A stretch of 64,000 nucleotides of DNA. Source: Ephydatia muelleri. Lineage: Eukaryota; Porifera; Demospongiae; Spongillida; Spongillidae. Shown here in pieces: positions 22,920-43,292 of this stretch. Within the stretch, counting starts at the first letter, position 1; each line of letters starts with the position of its first letter. The DNA is taken from NCBI GenBank assembly GCA_013339895.1, contig JABACO010000021.1:1304097-1368096 (forward strand), written 5' to 3'. Made by a program: the position numbers and the translations under genes. The notes under the pieces are model-generated. The model was not told the origin of the DNA. It saw only the letters and a list, made by a program, of their open reading frames with translations, and ran no database searches.

Positions 22920-25900
22920 ATGGCCCATGCAGTAGCAGCGCTCCTTGTCTTGTGCTTGAGTACAATGCTTTTGGTTTCAGGTAAGCTAATCGCGGCGCGT
23001 ATACTATAATATAGCCATGTAACTATACATGCATGCAGGTACACATCCATGCATACAGACTCTGTATTGCATGCTGACTGGAGCCAACACGTATACTAAT
23101 GTTATCAATTATGCGTGATTAAACATCAGTACATGCATACATGTATACTGATGTGTTTCTAAATTGCACGGAAACGTGAACCATTGAATACTTGATTGTC
23201 AGTATTTACCAACGATAACGCACATTTACTTATTGAGCAGATGGAAGCCAACAATGTGCTGCCTTCGGAGATAACTTGGTTCAAGCAAATCCCAGTACCA
23301 CAAAACGACTCTTCGCCAACATTTCGGGCCCACTTACGTGCGCTGGAAATGCTACGTCGTGGAACGTATGCTACTACCAGTCCACGACTGACTATCGCAG
23401 CACACAAACATACCTCGGCGTCTACCGACCTGCAAGTGCAAGCAGTGGCCAGTACAACATGGTTCCAGGTTCCTCCTTCACCGCGGCAGTGAATGGAATG
23501 ACAGTACCGACTGGGGCTTATGTGTGCAGCAATTTTGCTTTATCGGCGCGATACACAGTCTACCCCGGAGATGTTCTCGTTGCGTGCGTACAGGACGCAG
23601 GCTCTGGTAAATTAGGCGTTGCTGCGGCCGTGCCCTGGAGCAGTAGTACTGTGGTACGATGTCTTCGGAGGTTGCGCAGCTTTGCCGACTAGCCCCATAG
23701 ATCTGTCGCCCACGTCGGCAACTTATGTAGTTTTAAATGACATTACGCTTCATATCAAACTTGGTAAGCACGTGTATATGCATGATACATACGTGAATTT
23801 ATATACATTCTGCATGCAGACGTCAATGAGTGCGCTGTGAACAATGGCGGCTGCCAGCAGATGTGTCATGTCAGCACTCCTGGTTATACATGCAGCTGTT
23901 ACAATGGATATAACCTAGCCGCCAATGGACTAAATTGTACTATGATATGTAAGTAAAAGTACATATACCGGGTGTTCGCATCGTTTTTGAAATGGTTACT
24001 GCACAGTATTTAAATTAGTTAATGAAACAATTTTCTGTGTATATGTATTATTATGTACATGTATGCATTATTATATAATCCAATTAATACACAAAAAAGA
24101 CCTAATATAAACCTATTTCACAAGAGGACATATGCATGTATTTATGTCCTGTGCAAATAAATAAAGACATTTAATTTTTGTCCTCCTTATTCCTCATCAC
24201 ATGTAACTCTTGTTGGGAATATCGGATGAAGACAAAATAATCCACAAAACAGTGTAGCCTTTTACTCCAGAATAAAATCTATAACTATTTAGATATTATG
24301 CATGGGCATAACTTTATGGCCCAAATAAATATAGAAAAACGTACAAAATTATTTTTTCCAACATATATCTTCAAGTGTCACTTACAATCCGTACATTTTT
24401 ATAACTTAAAAATAGGTATTAAACTGGGGGTATAAGTGTGCATACATTTTTTACTTGCCTTGCATTTATTTCAAATTTCAAATGCATGGAACTCAATTGC
24501 AATCTGAAAAATACGCATGCACTTCCTTTCCATTCATTTATTGTATCCACAACACACCAACTTATAGAACAACTAGTAACTCTGTATGCATTTTGAAATT
24601 GGAGTGCATGCACTGCTGCCCACTCATTACAGCTGTATGCCATCTGCATACCAATATAAAACTGCATCATGCTAGCAATTCCATTTTGTTTTCAATGCAG
24701 CTGTTCCTCCACCAAGATCGATTTCAGGTCCCTCTTCTTACATAGCTACTAGGAGTAGTGCTGACATCTCTATTGCCACTTCTTCCAGTATGCTTATTTC
24801 TCCATCATCCTCCGTTTCAATGCCTGTCTTCTCTCCCTCCAATGTACTGACCCCTGCATCCTCTGTGGAGTCTGCTCTCTCTTCCTCAGTCCCTACTCCA
24901 AACACTGTTATCAAAGTAGACCTTTCTTTCAGCAGCACATCAGCTTCTGCTGTCACGTACTCTACATCCATCTTCTCAACCAGCAGTGTTGTACCAATCA
25001 ATACCATGGCATCATCTCCTCAGTTCATTACTCTACAAAGTAAGATGCTATGGATGGGACGTTACCATACCCAATTATGTAGTTACTTTACGTAGAATTG
25101 CATAACAAGTGTCACTAATTGTGCACACTTTTAAGGACTTCATTTGCCATGCAAAACATAATCTAAATGGCATTCCTACATATGCATATGCACTGGTGAG
25201 CCTCAGGATGAAACATATACTGTAGAATACAGTAGATATTACCTTCCATATATGCAACGACTCTTTTTACAAATATGTAGAATAATAATGGTCAATGCTA
25301 GGATCTTATTTGCCACCTCCAGTCCAGAAAATGTAATCCATATTTAGTAATCTAGTTACATGTACAATATCAGTATCTGTGGCAACAGTTGTCCATTGCA
25401 ATCCAAAGGGGGCAGCTCAATTCTATTCAGCTGGGGTGCATGTCGCATGTGGACTCACTGCCATTTTAGTTACATATATGGGGTTCTGATGTAAGTGGGT
25501 AGGAGTTACTTTCTGTGTACTTTGCTTAACAAGTTACTGCAATTTCTGTACTCATAAAGTTTCTTTTCTCCCATACATGTGGACACACTAAAATGTGCTT
25601 GCATACACAAATGCACATGCATACATGTTTACACATGGAACAACACATCAGTATCACAAACAGGTCAAAATCAAACAACTGGGATTATTGTCGGTGTAGT
25701 AGTCAGTATTGTTTTTGTGATTGGAATTATATTTATCATCGTGGCCGCAATCATTTTCCGACAAAGATGTGTGAGGAAATGGAGCAAAACGTCACAAAAT
25801 GGCTTTGGAATACGTAAGCTGTACAGTGTTAATGTGCCAAAGCATAGTGCATATTAATAACTTGTCAAAGATAGATATGTACAAGCAAGCACAAACTCCA

Positions 25901-28900
25901 TTGTCTGAATTTTGTAAATGGTCTTCTAATTGGCAGCTAATTATAAGTACATCTTTCCAAAAGTGCAGTGTCATCTCTTTTGGTCTCTTAACAATTCCAA
26001 AATATTACATATTCTCTGTTGGGTGTAGTCTTGGAACAAGTATCTTCTATTCTCGACCTTGGTTTTTACAAACTCCAATCTTTATTTTACAAGAGGAAAT
26101 ATGCATAAACTTAAGTTCAAGTCAATACCACACAATAGTTTTCGTCAAAACTTCGTCTCTGAATGTGTCATTCTAATTTGGAACCCTCTGCCCAACTCAG
26201 TGGTATCTGCATCCTCCATCAGCACATTCAAAGCCCTCTAAATCATGTTGACTTAACCCCCTATTGCAAGCTATTGCCATATAAATAGTCACTTTAAGTG
26301 CATTCTTGTATACCATTACTTGCCTTTTTAGTGTAAACATGTTCACCAAATTAAAAAAAACTGGCCCAAAGATGCAGGCTGTGCTACACTCAGAGAGGAA
26401 TGCTGGACATGAGACCATGTTGAATGTGTTAAAGAATACATAGATCGTAGAGCTTGCTACTATGCTACAGGTGTCCCATAGTTTCAAGTTTCCAATTAAC
26501 TAATTATGTTTAAATGTATTACTAGCACAGAAGCAGGAAAATAAGGTATTTCATCAATCTAAAATATCAATCAACTTCTGATTTTTTAATTAAAATATCT
26601 CAGTATCAAACATTGCGTAGGACATTCAAAATTGCAAGCTCCATCAATGAACTTTAAATTCTCAAGTTTAAGGATGTATTTCATTTAGGTGAATTATTAT
26701 TAATTTCATTTTTAAACATTACGCAGAATTCTGAATTCCAAGTGAAATTTGTATTTAAAATATCAAGATATACATGTTGCATGTACCTCTCTACAGGCCA
26801 TCCAAAGTGTTTTGTAATGTTATGCATGAAGATTCCTGAGTGGGCAGTGAAAACTAGATTAATTAAAACTAGGTAAATGATAAACTATTAAACTTACATA
26901 ACAAAATTGAATACAAATGTTTATATTTCAACTTCAATTTTTAAATCCTGCATCCAGTTATTATCATTTGTGTACAATCTTTTCAGATGCGGTGCATATT
27001 TCTTTCAGATAATAGAGGATATGATGATTGCCATCTTGAGATGAGGGACCTTCAGCCAAACCCTGTCTATGCATCTGTGAAAGATGAAGGACCAGGTGAA
27101 GTATGTACTATCATTTCCAAGGCAACCATTTATAATTAGTTTATCACCAAGGTACCAAGAAAATCTGATCCAATTTGTTCTGACAAAAAGGGAATTGTAC
27201 TTCATCTGCCGATGGCCATGATAAGCATAATTCCTTACATGATATGGGCATGTAGTTACAATGCTATCTTTGACCAATGACGGTTCACTTTGGTTCAAAT
27301 GAGTACAGGCACACTGCCATAGCAATAGACATAGCATGTTTATAGCTGGGTAACGGTAATTGGAACCAGATTAGTTAGGGCTATGGTACAAAACCTCCTT
27401 TGCTTGTACTGTATACATTCGAAAGTAAACATGTAGACTTTGAAATACGTACTTACCAAAATTAGAATGTTTGTTTTAGCAAATTAAAAAATATATACAA
27501 AAAGCCATGGAAGCTCCCTTTAAGCATATGTATAACAAATCTCTTGGCAGCCACTGGAGCTTAACAATGAAACAGACAGCTACTCACACCCACGTTGTGA
27601 AACACACAACTACTCCCATCTACATGATGATGACAAGCACAGCTCTAATTGCATGCCAGAATCTGGCAAAGAAGATCTCAGCTATTCACATCTGCACCAA
27701 GGACCTGAAGATAAGAAGCAAAGCTACTCTTATTGTGACGTCAGTGTAAATGTAACACTAAGCAGTACCATTATTGAAGGTACTGTGTTATGTTATTGCT
27801 TGTTACATAATTATGCCGACAGAAGAAAGAACAGAGGGATCAAGACCCCAAAGTGGCAGACGCTTCTTATTCTATAGTCATTAAAAAGGTTTGCAGTACA
27901 TTATTTTGCATAGGGTAATCATTGTTGAATAATCAGATGATATGTGTTTGTATTGGGCTATTCCATAATATAATTGTACACCCCTACTGATGACTAATAT
28001 CAAGGTATCCCCCCAGGACATAAAGCCTCTACACCATACCCCCCCAGGACATTTATTTTGGACCCCCTCTGGACACACTTCCCTGTACATTACCATTGAA
28101 CCCCCTCTGGACACAACCTGATGTAGGATACCCCCTTAGGACATTACCATTGAACCCCCTCTGGACACATCTCGATGTAGGACACCCCCTTAGGACATTA
28201 CCATTGAACCCCCTCTGGACACATCTCGATGTAGGAAACCCCCCTAGGACATTACAATTGAACCCCCTCTGGACACATCCTGATGTAGGATACCCCCTAG
28301 AGCATTACGTTTGAAACCCATCCGGACAATCTCACTGTGCGACACCCCTAGGACATTGCCATCATTGCCATTGGACCCCCCTCTGGACACATCTCACTGC
28401 AATAGAACATCCCTCTAGGACATTACCATTGGACCCCCTCTGGACAACTTTTTTGGTCATCAGTAGGGGTGTGCAATTATTTTATGGAATAGCCCATTCC
28501 AATTGCCTTCATCATCAGCTGCACAACCAATAGAAAGGTGGCAACTAGTAACCTACTGGCGTGGTTGCCTTTGTCATTTTAATTAAACACACACACAAAC
28601 ACACGCATGCATTTACTGCATATACGGATTATGTAGCTAACCAAACATTTGACAGCACACATTCTATGGCAAAAATGCCCTCTGTTTAAAGCCATGTACT
28701 GTAGGATATTATTGGCAAGCATAAGGGTATGTAATTGTATAGAGAATAAGGTAATTGATTCATAAGATTAACTTCTTTTTCAGTCATCAGATCACAGCCA
28801 CAACAATACACAGGCTGCTGTTGAAGCTGATGAGAATCCATATTATGCCCCAGCATCACAAGAGATGGAACTTTACATACAATTGGAAAACCAAAAGATT

Positions 28901-31078
28901 CTGAAGGTCCGAAGACACGAGATAGAGTAAGGTGTTTCTGCATGACCAAGTGCTGCAAAGGACTATCCCATGTGCATAATGCATTGTGCTGCAACATATA
29001 GACCCACAATAATAAAACTTCAATAGCATAACAAGTATTTAGCAATTAACATTACAGCTACAAATGTTGTTGTTGCACAGAAAGGTCTTTTTAAGTTATA
29101 TCACATGCATGTTTAGTGGTGTGTGTATGTAGAAGTGTTGCTTGATTAATGACAGCAGTCTTTCATGTACCTTCATTTGACCCCTTGGTGGCAACTATTT
29201 ATTCCCTCTCCTACACTACCCCGCACCTCACCTTCCTTCAATAGAACCACTGATGCCATGCTGGGAAGTGGCCACTTTGGAGGAGTGCAGGTAGCAGTAT
29301 GGAATGGCCCCAAAGGAAAATGTGAAGTGGCCATCAAGACACTCAATCCATCCTCAATAAAACCCGAGGACAAGATCAAATTTCTTCAGGAAGCAGCCAT
29401 CATGGCACAGTTCAAACACCCTAACGTAATCCAGCTCTATGGCATTGTCACTGATGGGGAACAGGTAGAAATACAGTGTGGTACTAGGTGTAGGAGGGAG
29501 GTGAGGAGGGATAACATACATGCATTGTCTCTCAAGGGAGAACAGGTGCAGATAGGTTGTAGAATTTGCATTGACTTGTATACTAACTCACTCCGCCCCC
29601 CCCCCCCCCCCCCTCCCCTAACAGGTAATGCTTGTTATGGAATTAGCAGGCAACAAAGACTTGCTAACACATCTTACTACAATGAGACCAAAGTGTGTCA
29701 CCATACAGGTTGTTTAATCTGATATTCAGTCCACTTGAATTCCTTTTCTGCAGTTCTTTTGATAGCAGTACCCGGTCGGACTTTCCAGAAGTTCTTCTTA
29801 ATTTCTCAAAACAAATTGCTCTTGGAATTCAGTACCTCTCATCAAAGTCATTTGTGCATCGTGACCTAGCTGCCAGAAATGTGCTTGTTACAAAGGACTG
29901 CATCTGTAAAGTAAGATTTCAAAAACTTTTTTTGAAAGCTGTTATATATATTCATTATAAATACAGATTGCTGACTTTGGTATGTCACGTGACCTGGCTG
30001 AAGGACAATATTATATGTCCAATGGAGGCCTGGTCCCTGTCAAGTGGACTGCACCCGAAGCAGTCTGCTTTATGAAGTACTCAACTGCCAGTGATGTGTG
30101 GAGCTATGGGTGCCTGCTGTATGAGATATGGAGCATCGGAGGCGCACCATTCAAAGGGTTAACCAATGATGAAGTAAGATGGCTATTAAATGCAGTAATT
30201 TGTGTGCATCCAATTACCCTTGGCCCTCTGAAGGCACTTCAGAAAGTCAACACTGGGTATAGACTCCCTCCACCACCAGGCTGTCCATTACTGCTCTATC
30301 AGATCATGATAAAATGCTGGTAAGCTCTTAATTACAATGGATCTTTAATGATCTCAATCATTGGGTTTTTTCCCCTTCCCCTAGCTCTCATTCTATCCTC
30401 CTCCCATTCCAGTACTTTAATACTCTTGCTCTGAGTTCCTTTTTGGTTGTGTAATTTATATACTGTTTAGCTTCATCAAAGTCTGGTTTCATCCTCAATC
30501 ACTTTCAATAATGATTTTTGTTTAATCCCCACTGCATGATGAGCTGAATGTGACCATGAATAGACACTCAGTTCTTTTACCAGATGGGTGTGTTCACATT
30601 TGTATTTGTCCTACTTTCGTTCTTTACAGCAGTTAGTAACTCTTTTATGCCTACAGAAAACTGAACTAATGTCTTTGCCTGTTAGATCATTTAAGATATG
30701 CTTATGTGCATCCTGTCTTGGCTGAAGCGGCTGGGCACTGATGAGGTCCATGGTACATGTAGTTAAATTAGAATGCATTCAAAAGGGGACACAACTCAGT
30801 TACCATTACTTACTTAATCATGCAAGAAGGGGAAAAAAACAATTATCTAAAATGTTGTCCTTTCATTAACTTGATGTATTTCCCTGTCATGTAGGAATCC
30901 TGATGCACACCTTCGCCCTAATTTCAAGGACATATACACGTGCCTTTCCCTTCATGAAGACATTGTTCTTGCAATCCCAAATGAAGTTCTCCTAACCCAC
31001 CCACAATTCAGGTATCTTGGTGCTCCACTGGAGGCAGGAAAGAATATTTATCTTGACCTTCAAAACAGTTACATTTGA
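22920..31078 (+). CDS. Receptor tyrosine kinase B (15 exons, ~874 aa; 1-nt frameshift in exon 2 as assembled)
   Basis: Same receptor family as A. Exons: 22920-22980, 23241-23763, 23820-23948, 24701-25039, 25664-25813, 27009-27100, 27551-27751, 27823-27888, 28784-28926, 29245-29464, 29625-29692, 29754-29910, 29967-30173, 30234-30319, 30895-31078. Signal peptide [20 protein letters not shown]; ectodomain with N-glycosylation sites; complete EGF-like module ([16 protein letters not shown] start); ~113-aa Ser/Thr/Pro stalk; one membrane span; two extra cytoplasmic exons rich in YSH/YSY motifs; complete kinase ([30 protein letters not shown] loop). Exon 2 is 523 nt against 522 in gene C: an extra C in CCC at 23633-23635 shifts frame ~55 codons before the exon end and brings an early stop. 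Every other exon keeps frame, so a sequencing error or a very young lesion is plausible. Confidence 0.88.
27955..28495. mobile_element. Inverted-repeat element with an internal minisatellite (in an RTK B intron)
   Basis: Terminal inverted repeats of 40 bp (27955-27994 and 28456-28495, starting GGGCTATTCCATA) match at all but about two positions. Between them, ~28010-28450 is a tandem array of ~50-54-bp units, each with CCCCCTCTGGACACA and a CCCCCTTAGGACATTA-like half. There is no open frame. It sits between the exons ending 27888 and starting 28784. The flanks share ATT, a possible 3-bp target duplication. Confidence 0.85.
29596..29613. repeat. Poly-C tract in an RTK B intron
   Basis: 18 C in a row, immediately before the kinase exon acceptor at 29625. 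Confidence 0.9.
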
Positions 31079-32596
31079 TTACCATGCGTGCACATGTAGC
31101 TTATTATTTCGCTATGCGAATATTTTATAGTTGCTGCATTTGATATAAGATCAACACTCAGCCATATTCAAACACTTAAGATTGAATTAATTTGAACTGC
31201 TTCATAGTACCCTTACGAAGAAAGTTTGTTTTTTTTACGGGGGGGGGGGGGGGGGGGGGGGGGTTTATACAGTATTGCATGCAGCTACTGTAACACAGCT
31301 AACGCCTAACTGTGCATATGCATACAGCTAGGTAAACATTTTACTGTGCGTTTAACGCCTGCTCATCCGAGCCCTCACTCAAAAGGGTTGTGGAATTTAT
31401 AGATCGCTTTACAACCGTGTCCATAATGGACGTGCTAGACACTAAAGATGATGTGCGAACATCGAGAATGAACTCCTGCTACCAAACACCAGCCCAAGCA
31501 TTTAAATTACAATTACTTTGTTCAGTGTACGGAGCGGAGAATTTCGAAACACTCGGCATGGTCCTTGATCCTAGGATACAGTGACATTCCATCCTGGGAT
31601 ACGGTGACCCCACTTGGGATACGGTGACTCCCTCCATCTATCCGCTCATAGCACATAATGCACATACACACATGCTAGAGCAAGATGTTAATTACTAATT
31701 ACGAGTCTTACACTATGGTCCTACGATACCATTATATCAATCGTCTACGCGTAGATAACATATATGCGTCTACGTGTAGACGGCGATTTAATATTAATCT
31801 TACTTTAAGTAGGATGAGAATGGATCAGTATTATGAGGTATATACATTGTTATCAGAGCACGCAGCTCAGTATGGTCTTCCTGCGATCCTGTGATCAATA
31901 AAGCCATGCAGTGCTCTAAATAAACAGTTACCTTCATCTCATTATGAGATGGACACAAATCTTGGTATTGGCTTGATACTCAACCTTGCGCCAAAAGGTC
32001 GGGCTATACTTAGAGAGGAACACCTCACGCGGACAAACCACATGTACTTTTCGTTGTTCACGCGGACAAACCACATCACCACATGTCAGTACCTTTCGTC
32101 ATTGACGCGGACAAATGAAAGCACATGTGCCTTTCGTCGGAAGTTGCGCTTTTCACTTTTTTCCATCCCCTTTTGGATAGGACACGTGAGCGTCGATGTT
32201 GATCGGCATGCAAGCACGCAGGTGTAATTATATCATCAAAACGTTAATTGCTATCGGCACAACAGTTCTTGTCCTTGCTTTGCAGAGGTAAGCTCCATAT
32301 ACTTGATGCTGGGATGCCTCTCTGCACGTTAGTTATTTAGGAGTTCGGCATATCGCTATATATGTGGCTGTCTAAGAGACCTGGAAATAATTGAATGCTT
32401 TTGATACACACACAGCATTTCTTTTAGCGTTGTTGAATCAATTTCACTTTCCTCCTTCCCTTCTTGAGCTTCCTTTCTCCTTTCCACCTTCCATCCCCTT
32501 TCCATCCCCTTTTCCCTGCATGAAGTCCCATGTAACAGCTGTCTTACAAAGACCCTACGTCTATATGTGCTGACACCTTCTTGCGCAGTACGCTAT
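31079..32596. other. Intergenic between RTK B and C
   Basis: No gene is supported. It contains a poly-G run (31239-31263), three tandem GGATACxGTGAC-type units (~31570-31630), two TCTACG[CT]GTAGA palindromes (~31745-31785), and three ~45-bp units starting ACGCGGACAAA (~32027-32135). DNA at ~31.37-31.49 kb resembles ~21.9-22.03 kb upstream of gene B. Confidence 0.5.
31239..31263. repeat. Poly-G tract (25 nt)
   Basis: An uninterrupted G run ~160 bp after the RTK B stop. Confidence 0.95.
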
Positions 32597-39918
<7,322 letters not shown>

Positions 39919-40885
39919 TTACCATGCGAATAGTTTATCATTTTGCTACGTGCATGAACTCTTTAGTCGCTGAATGTGTTATATGTTATGTAGAAGATCC
40001 GTATACGTATGCAAGCTGGCACATGTACCGCGGATCGGTTATATAAAAGGTATACATGTGTGCTACGCTTTGAAAATAATGACTACATATTATTGTTTTT
40101 TCTATACAACCAAAATGATTGCGCACCTCATTCGACTTCTACACTTATAGCTTAGTTGGGAATTCCTCTGGTTGAATCGATTAGAATTGGAAACAAGTTC
40201 CTCTGCATATAAATGGCCTCGCTTCAACCATGTGACACCACCGTACAACATGCAATTCAAGATTCCACGTTAATGAGTACAGTCAATAGCAGCTTTGTGT
40301 GCGCTATAGCTGCTGCATGCTTGCAAATGTTATATATGGACGCCTCAAATCATAATCCACAGGTTTCTTTTTTTTTTTCATCCGAAGTTTTACAAAAGTT
40401 CCTCTGCTGTGTCAAGTGAGGTGATAAATATGTCGATGTTCAATATGACTTTTAAATATCTTTGTTTAAAAAATAATAATAACAGAGGTAAGAAAAGTCA
40501 CATGCAGGCTTATCTACAAAATGAATTTGTTCATATGCAAAATTTCTTGAAATCTGAAAATGTGTTTTGAATGAAACAGCCGACCGCCAGTCGTATAGCA
40601 GTGATGTCATGCACACTCAATGAATGTGCGTTTGATAAATTTAATTTACAATTACGTCACCGTACGACAGAGCAATGGGAGCTGCGCCTGCGCATATGGA
40701 TGTAAAAGAAGGCGAATTACCCAAAACATGTTTTGGAACTAAGCATCTACAGTTATGACATCATCACCCGCTGAAATGCAGTATAAAAACGCTTCTTCGC
40801 CCCTGTCGCTGAGACAAACACCGAAAAAGATCACTGCGTCAGCTGCAAATCGACCGACAAATCGAGACTAGAAAAAAAAATCGAA
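39919..40885. other. Intergenic, upstream of gene D
   Basis: No gene is supported. The 68-codon frame at 40213-40419 has no recognisable features. Near gene D are TGACATCA/TGATGTCA-like words (~40604-40620, ~40756-40768) that resemble bZIP sites, and a TATA box. Confidence 0.45.
40792..40798 (+). promoter_or_regulatory. TATA box of gene D
   Basis: TATAAAA lies 94 nt before the predicted ATG, with no competing upstream ATG immediately after it. Confidence 0.65.
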
Positions 40886-41551
40886 ATGTCATGCAAGGTA
40901 GGCCGATAGGTGCGTGCACCACGATGTGTCCGCAATGAGCTGCATGCGTATATTTTTAACACCGATCGACGCTTTGCTCTGTCGCTTCGATTCTCCGCCA
41001 CCATGTGCAACCCTCAAACGCGTAGAAGAAGAGCAACAATGGCAGTAATCTGTACACGACAGAAGCGGACCAGCTGAATAACGTGAGTGAACGTTATATA
41101 TACAGTGTACAGTTATCCGCTCGCGTATATACTCATACCGCGTCACTTTATTTTTGGTGGCCCTCTCGACCATCCCAATGGCACACAGGGACACCGTTAT
41201 CACACCTCCAACCGAAGGCAGGGGCCGCAGTGCCTTAACGTGGTCCGTAACAACCTCTCCGAGGAAGACACATCGGGGAGCTCGGATACCGACGATGCCA
41301 ACGTGAGTGCACATACATATAGAGCATGCCTCAAGTCGTAACTGCAGGCAACCATATATAGGGATCACCTGCTGACTTACGTGTATGTTTTCCTTATCCG
41401 CATGCAGGGGACCTGTGAAGGCTGCGACTGTAACACACAACTGTATTATTGTGACGCGTACACTTGTCAAGTCACACACATGTTTTGCAGTTGTTGCTGC
41501 GGGCGGCAAAGTTGTCCCGTTGATGGCTACCCTCGCAAACCTGGCGAGTGA
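40886..41551 (+). CDS. Small Cys-rich protein D (4 exons, 108 aa), unknown family
   Basis: Exons: 40886-40897, 41026-41082, 41189-41302, 41408-41551. All junctions are phase 0 with GT-AG ends; total 327 nt. I do not recognise the family. The N-terminal half is hydrophilic with GHRYHTSNRRQGPQCLN, then an acidic Ser/Asp stretch (SEEDTSGSSDTDD). The C-terminal 47 residues form a Cys-rich module: CEGC, then CDAYTC, THMFC, a CCC cluster, and CPVDGYPRKP. The spacing suggests zinc binding. There is no signal peptide or membrane span, so an intracellular protein is likely. Exon count, exon 2 length (57 nt), phases and most module residues are shared with gene E, which makes both genes credible. Confidence 0.85.
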
Positions 41552-42543
41552 CTGATTAGGTATTCCGTATAGATGAAATGAGAACTTGAGCCCGCTACGC
41601 GCAACTTTGTCGTGTATGAAAGAATATGATCAAATGCAAACACCTCAATTTGTATTTCACACGGCGTGCACGTTAATTACGCTGACGTATATGAGGGGCC
41701 GACGCATAAATGCATATATATGCTATAAGGGGCCGACGCATAAATGCACTGACGTATTCATCTGCATACACATTTAAATCACAAATATTGGTCGTTAATA
41801 ATTACCGGTAGTATATCTGTTGGCTATATCGTACCAAAGAAAATTCTAGATCTATAACTTTCACTGATAAGTGACGCACTCCTCTTCAGCAACCGCTCTA
41901 TTTTCTAAGCGGCATGACAAAGAGCATATAGTATAGCTGGAGGGACAGAATGAGAGAGAGCTTGGAGACATGCGGGTGGGCAGGGCCCGACTTGAAGTGC
42001 GGACATGAGGAGTACACAGGCTTATGCTATTCAATGGCAGGTGTAGAATGGAAATGAGCAATCGAAGAGACACAATGAACAGATTATAGCTGATATAAAC
42101 ATTTCCCATGTAGCCCAAATGAGTAACAATAATCAGTTGTTTGGTGTGTGGTTTAGTCGGGTCAATTTATTCAAATATACGGACAGAACAGCATGTTATT
42201 TGCCTTTAAGCCTTGCGGTAAACACTGTGATGAATGCATGATTCACCACAAAACATTATTTATTGCATGAATACAGTAGGGTCAGTATAGTGCGATCAAC
42301 ATCTCATGTATTTATGTGTTGCAATCAGTGGTTGTAGCACGAGTTCACTCCTTTCTTTTCACTTTCTTTTCACCACATCAGGCTGGCATATAGCCTGGCA
42401 ATCTTCTTCATCTTGTGGGGGGAGGGGGGGGGGGGGGGGTTGTTGTGCATTTTTTTTTTTTTGGTTTGTTTTCTGCTTGTTTTTTTTTTTATATATCTAT
42501 ACTCCCTGCCTGACCAGACAAGTACGATTGTGTTCATATGCTA
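41552..42543. other. Intergenic, no gene seen
   Basis: A short duplicated segment (GGGGCCGACGCATAAATGCA, at ~41695 and ~41729) and a G-rich/T-rich low-complexity stretch (42416-42495) are the only features. Confidence 0.5.
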
Positions 42544-42980
42544 TGAGTGAGTGAGTGAGTGAGTGAGTGAGTGAGTGAGTGAGTGAGTGAGTGAGTGAGT
42601 GAGTAGTGAGTGAGTGAGTGAGTGAGTGAGTGAGTGAGTGAGTGAGTGAGTGAGTGAGTGAGTGAGTGAGTGAGTGAGTGAGTGAGTGAGTGAGTGAGTG
42701 AGTGAGTGAGTGAGTGAGTGAGTGAGTGAGTGAGTGAGTGAGTGAGTGAGTGAGTGAGTGAGTGAGTGAGTGAGTGAGTGAGTGAGTGAGTGTGAGTGAT
42801 GCGTGAGTGAGTGAGTGATGTGAGTGAGTGAGTGAGTGGTGAGTGAGTGAGTGAGTGAGTGAGTGAGTGAGTGAGTGAGTGAGTGATGAGTGAGTGAGTG
42901 CGTGTGCGCGTGCGTGCGTGCTTGCGTCTTGCGTGCGTGCGTGAGTGCGTCGTGCGTGCGTGCGTGCAGTGATGCGTGAG

Positions 42981-43012
<32 letters not shown>

Positions 43013-43150
43013 TGAGTGAGTGAGTGCGTGCGAGTGAGTGCGTGCGTGCGTGTGCGTGCGTGAGTGTGTGAGTGTGCGTGCGTGCGTGCGTGCGTGAGTG
43101 CGTGAGTGAGTGAGTGAGTGAGTGAGTGAGTGAGTGAGTGAGTGAGTGAG
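42544..43150. repeat. GAGT/GCGT tetranucleotide microsatellite (~600 bp)
   Basis: Almost pure (GAGT)n from 42544 to ~42900, then interleaved (GCGT)n and (GAGT)n to 43150. The long frames reading TLTHS-type repeats here are by-products of the repeat. Confidence 0.97.
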
Positions 43151-43292
43151 ACAAAGTCCCGGGTTTTCCCCTATATGTGGACAAATTGACCAGCTATTGC
43201 TAGTAACAAAACATTGATTCTCCCACCATTTGATCGTATGAATCCCAATTCTTTCCCCATCAATTAAAGTCAGTAGCAGTCCACCAATGCAA
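43151..43292. repeat. Truncated unit of the ~2-kb tandem array
   Basis: The segment ending TCCACCAATGCAA matches ~47695-47797 and ~49800-49900, the ends of the array units. The array therefore probably extends into the assembly gap. Confidence 0.8.
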
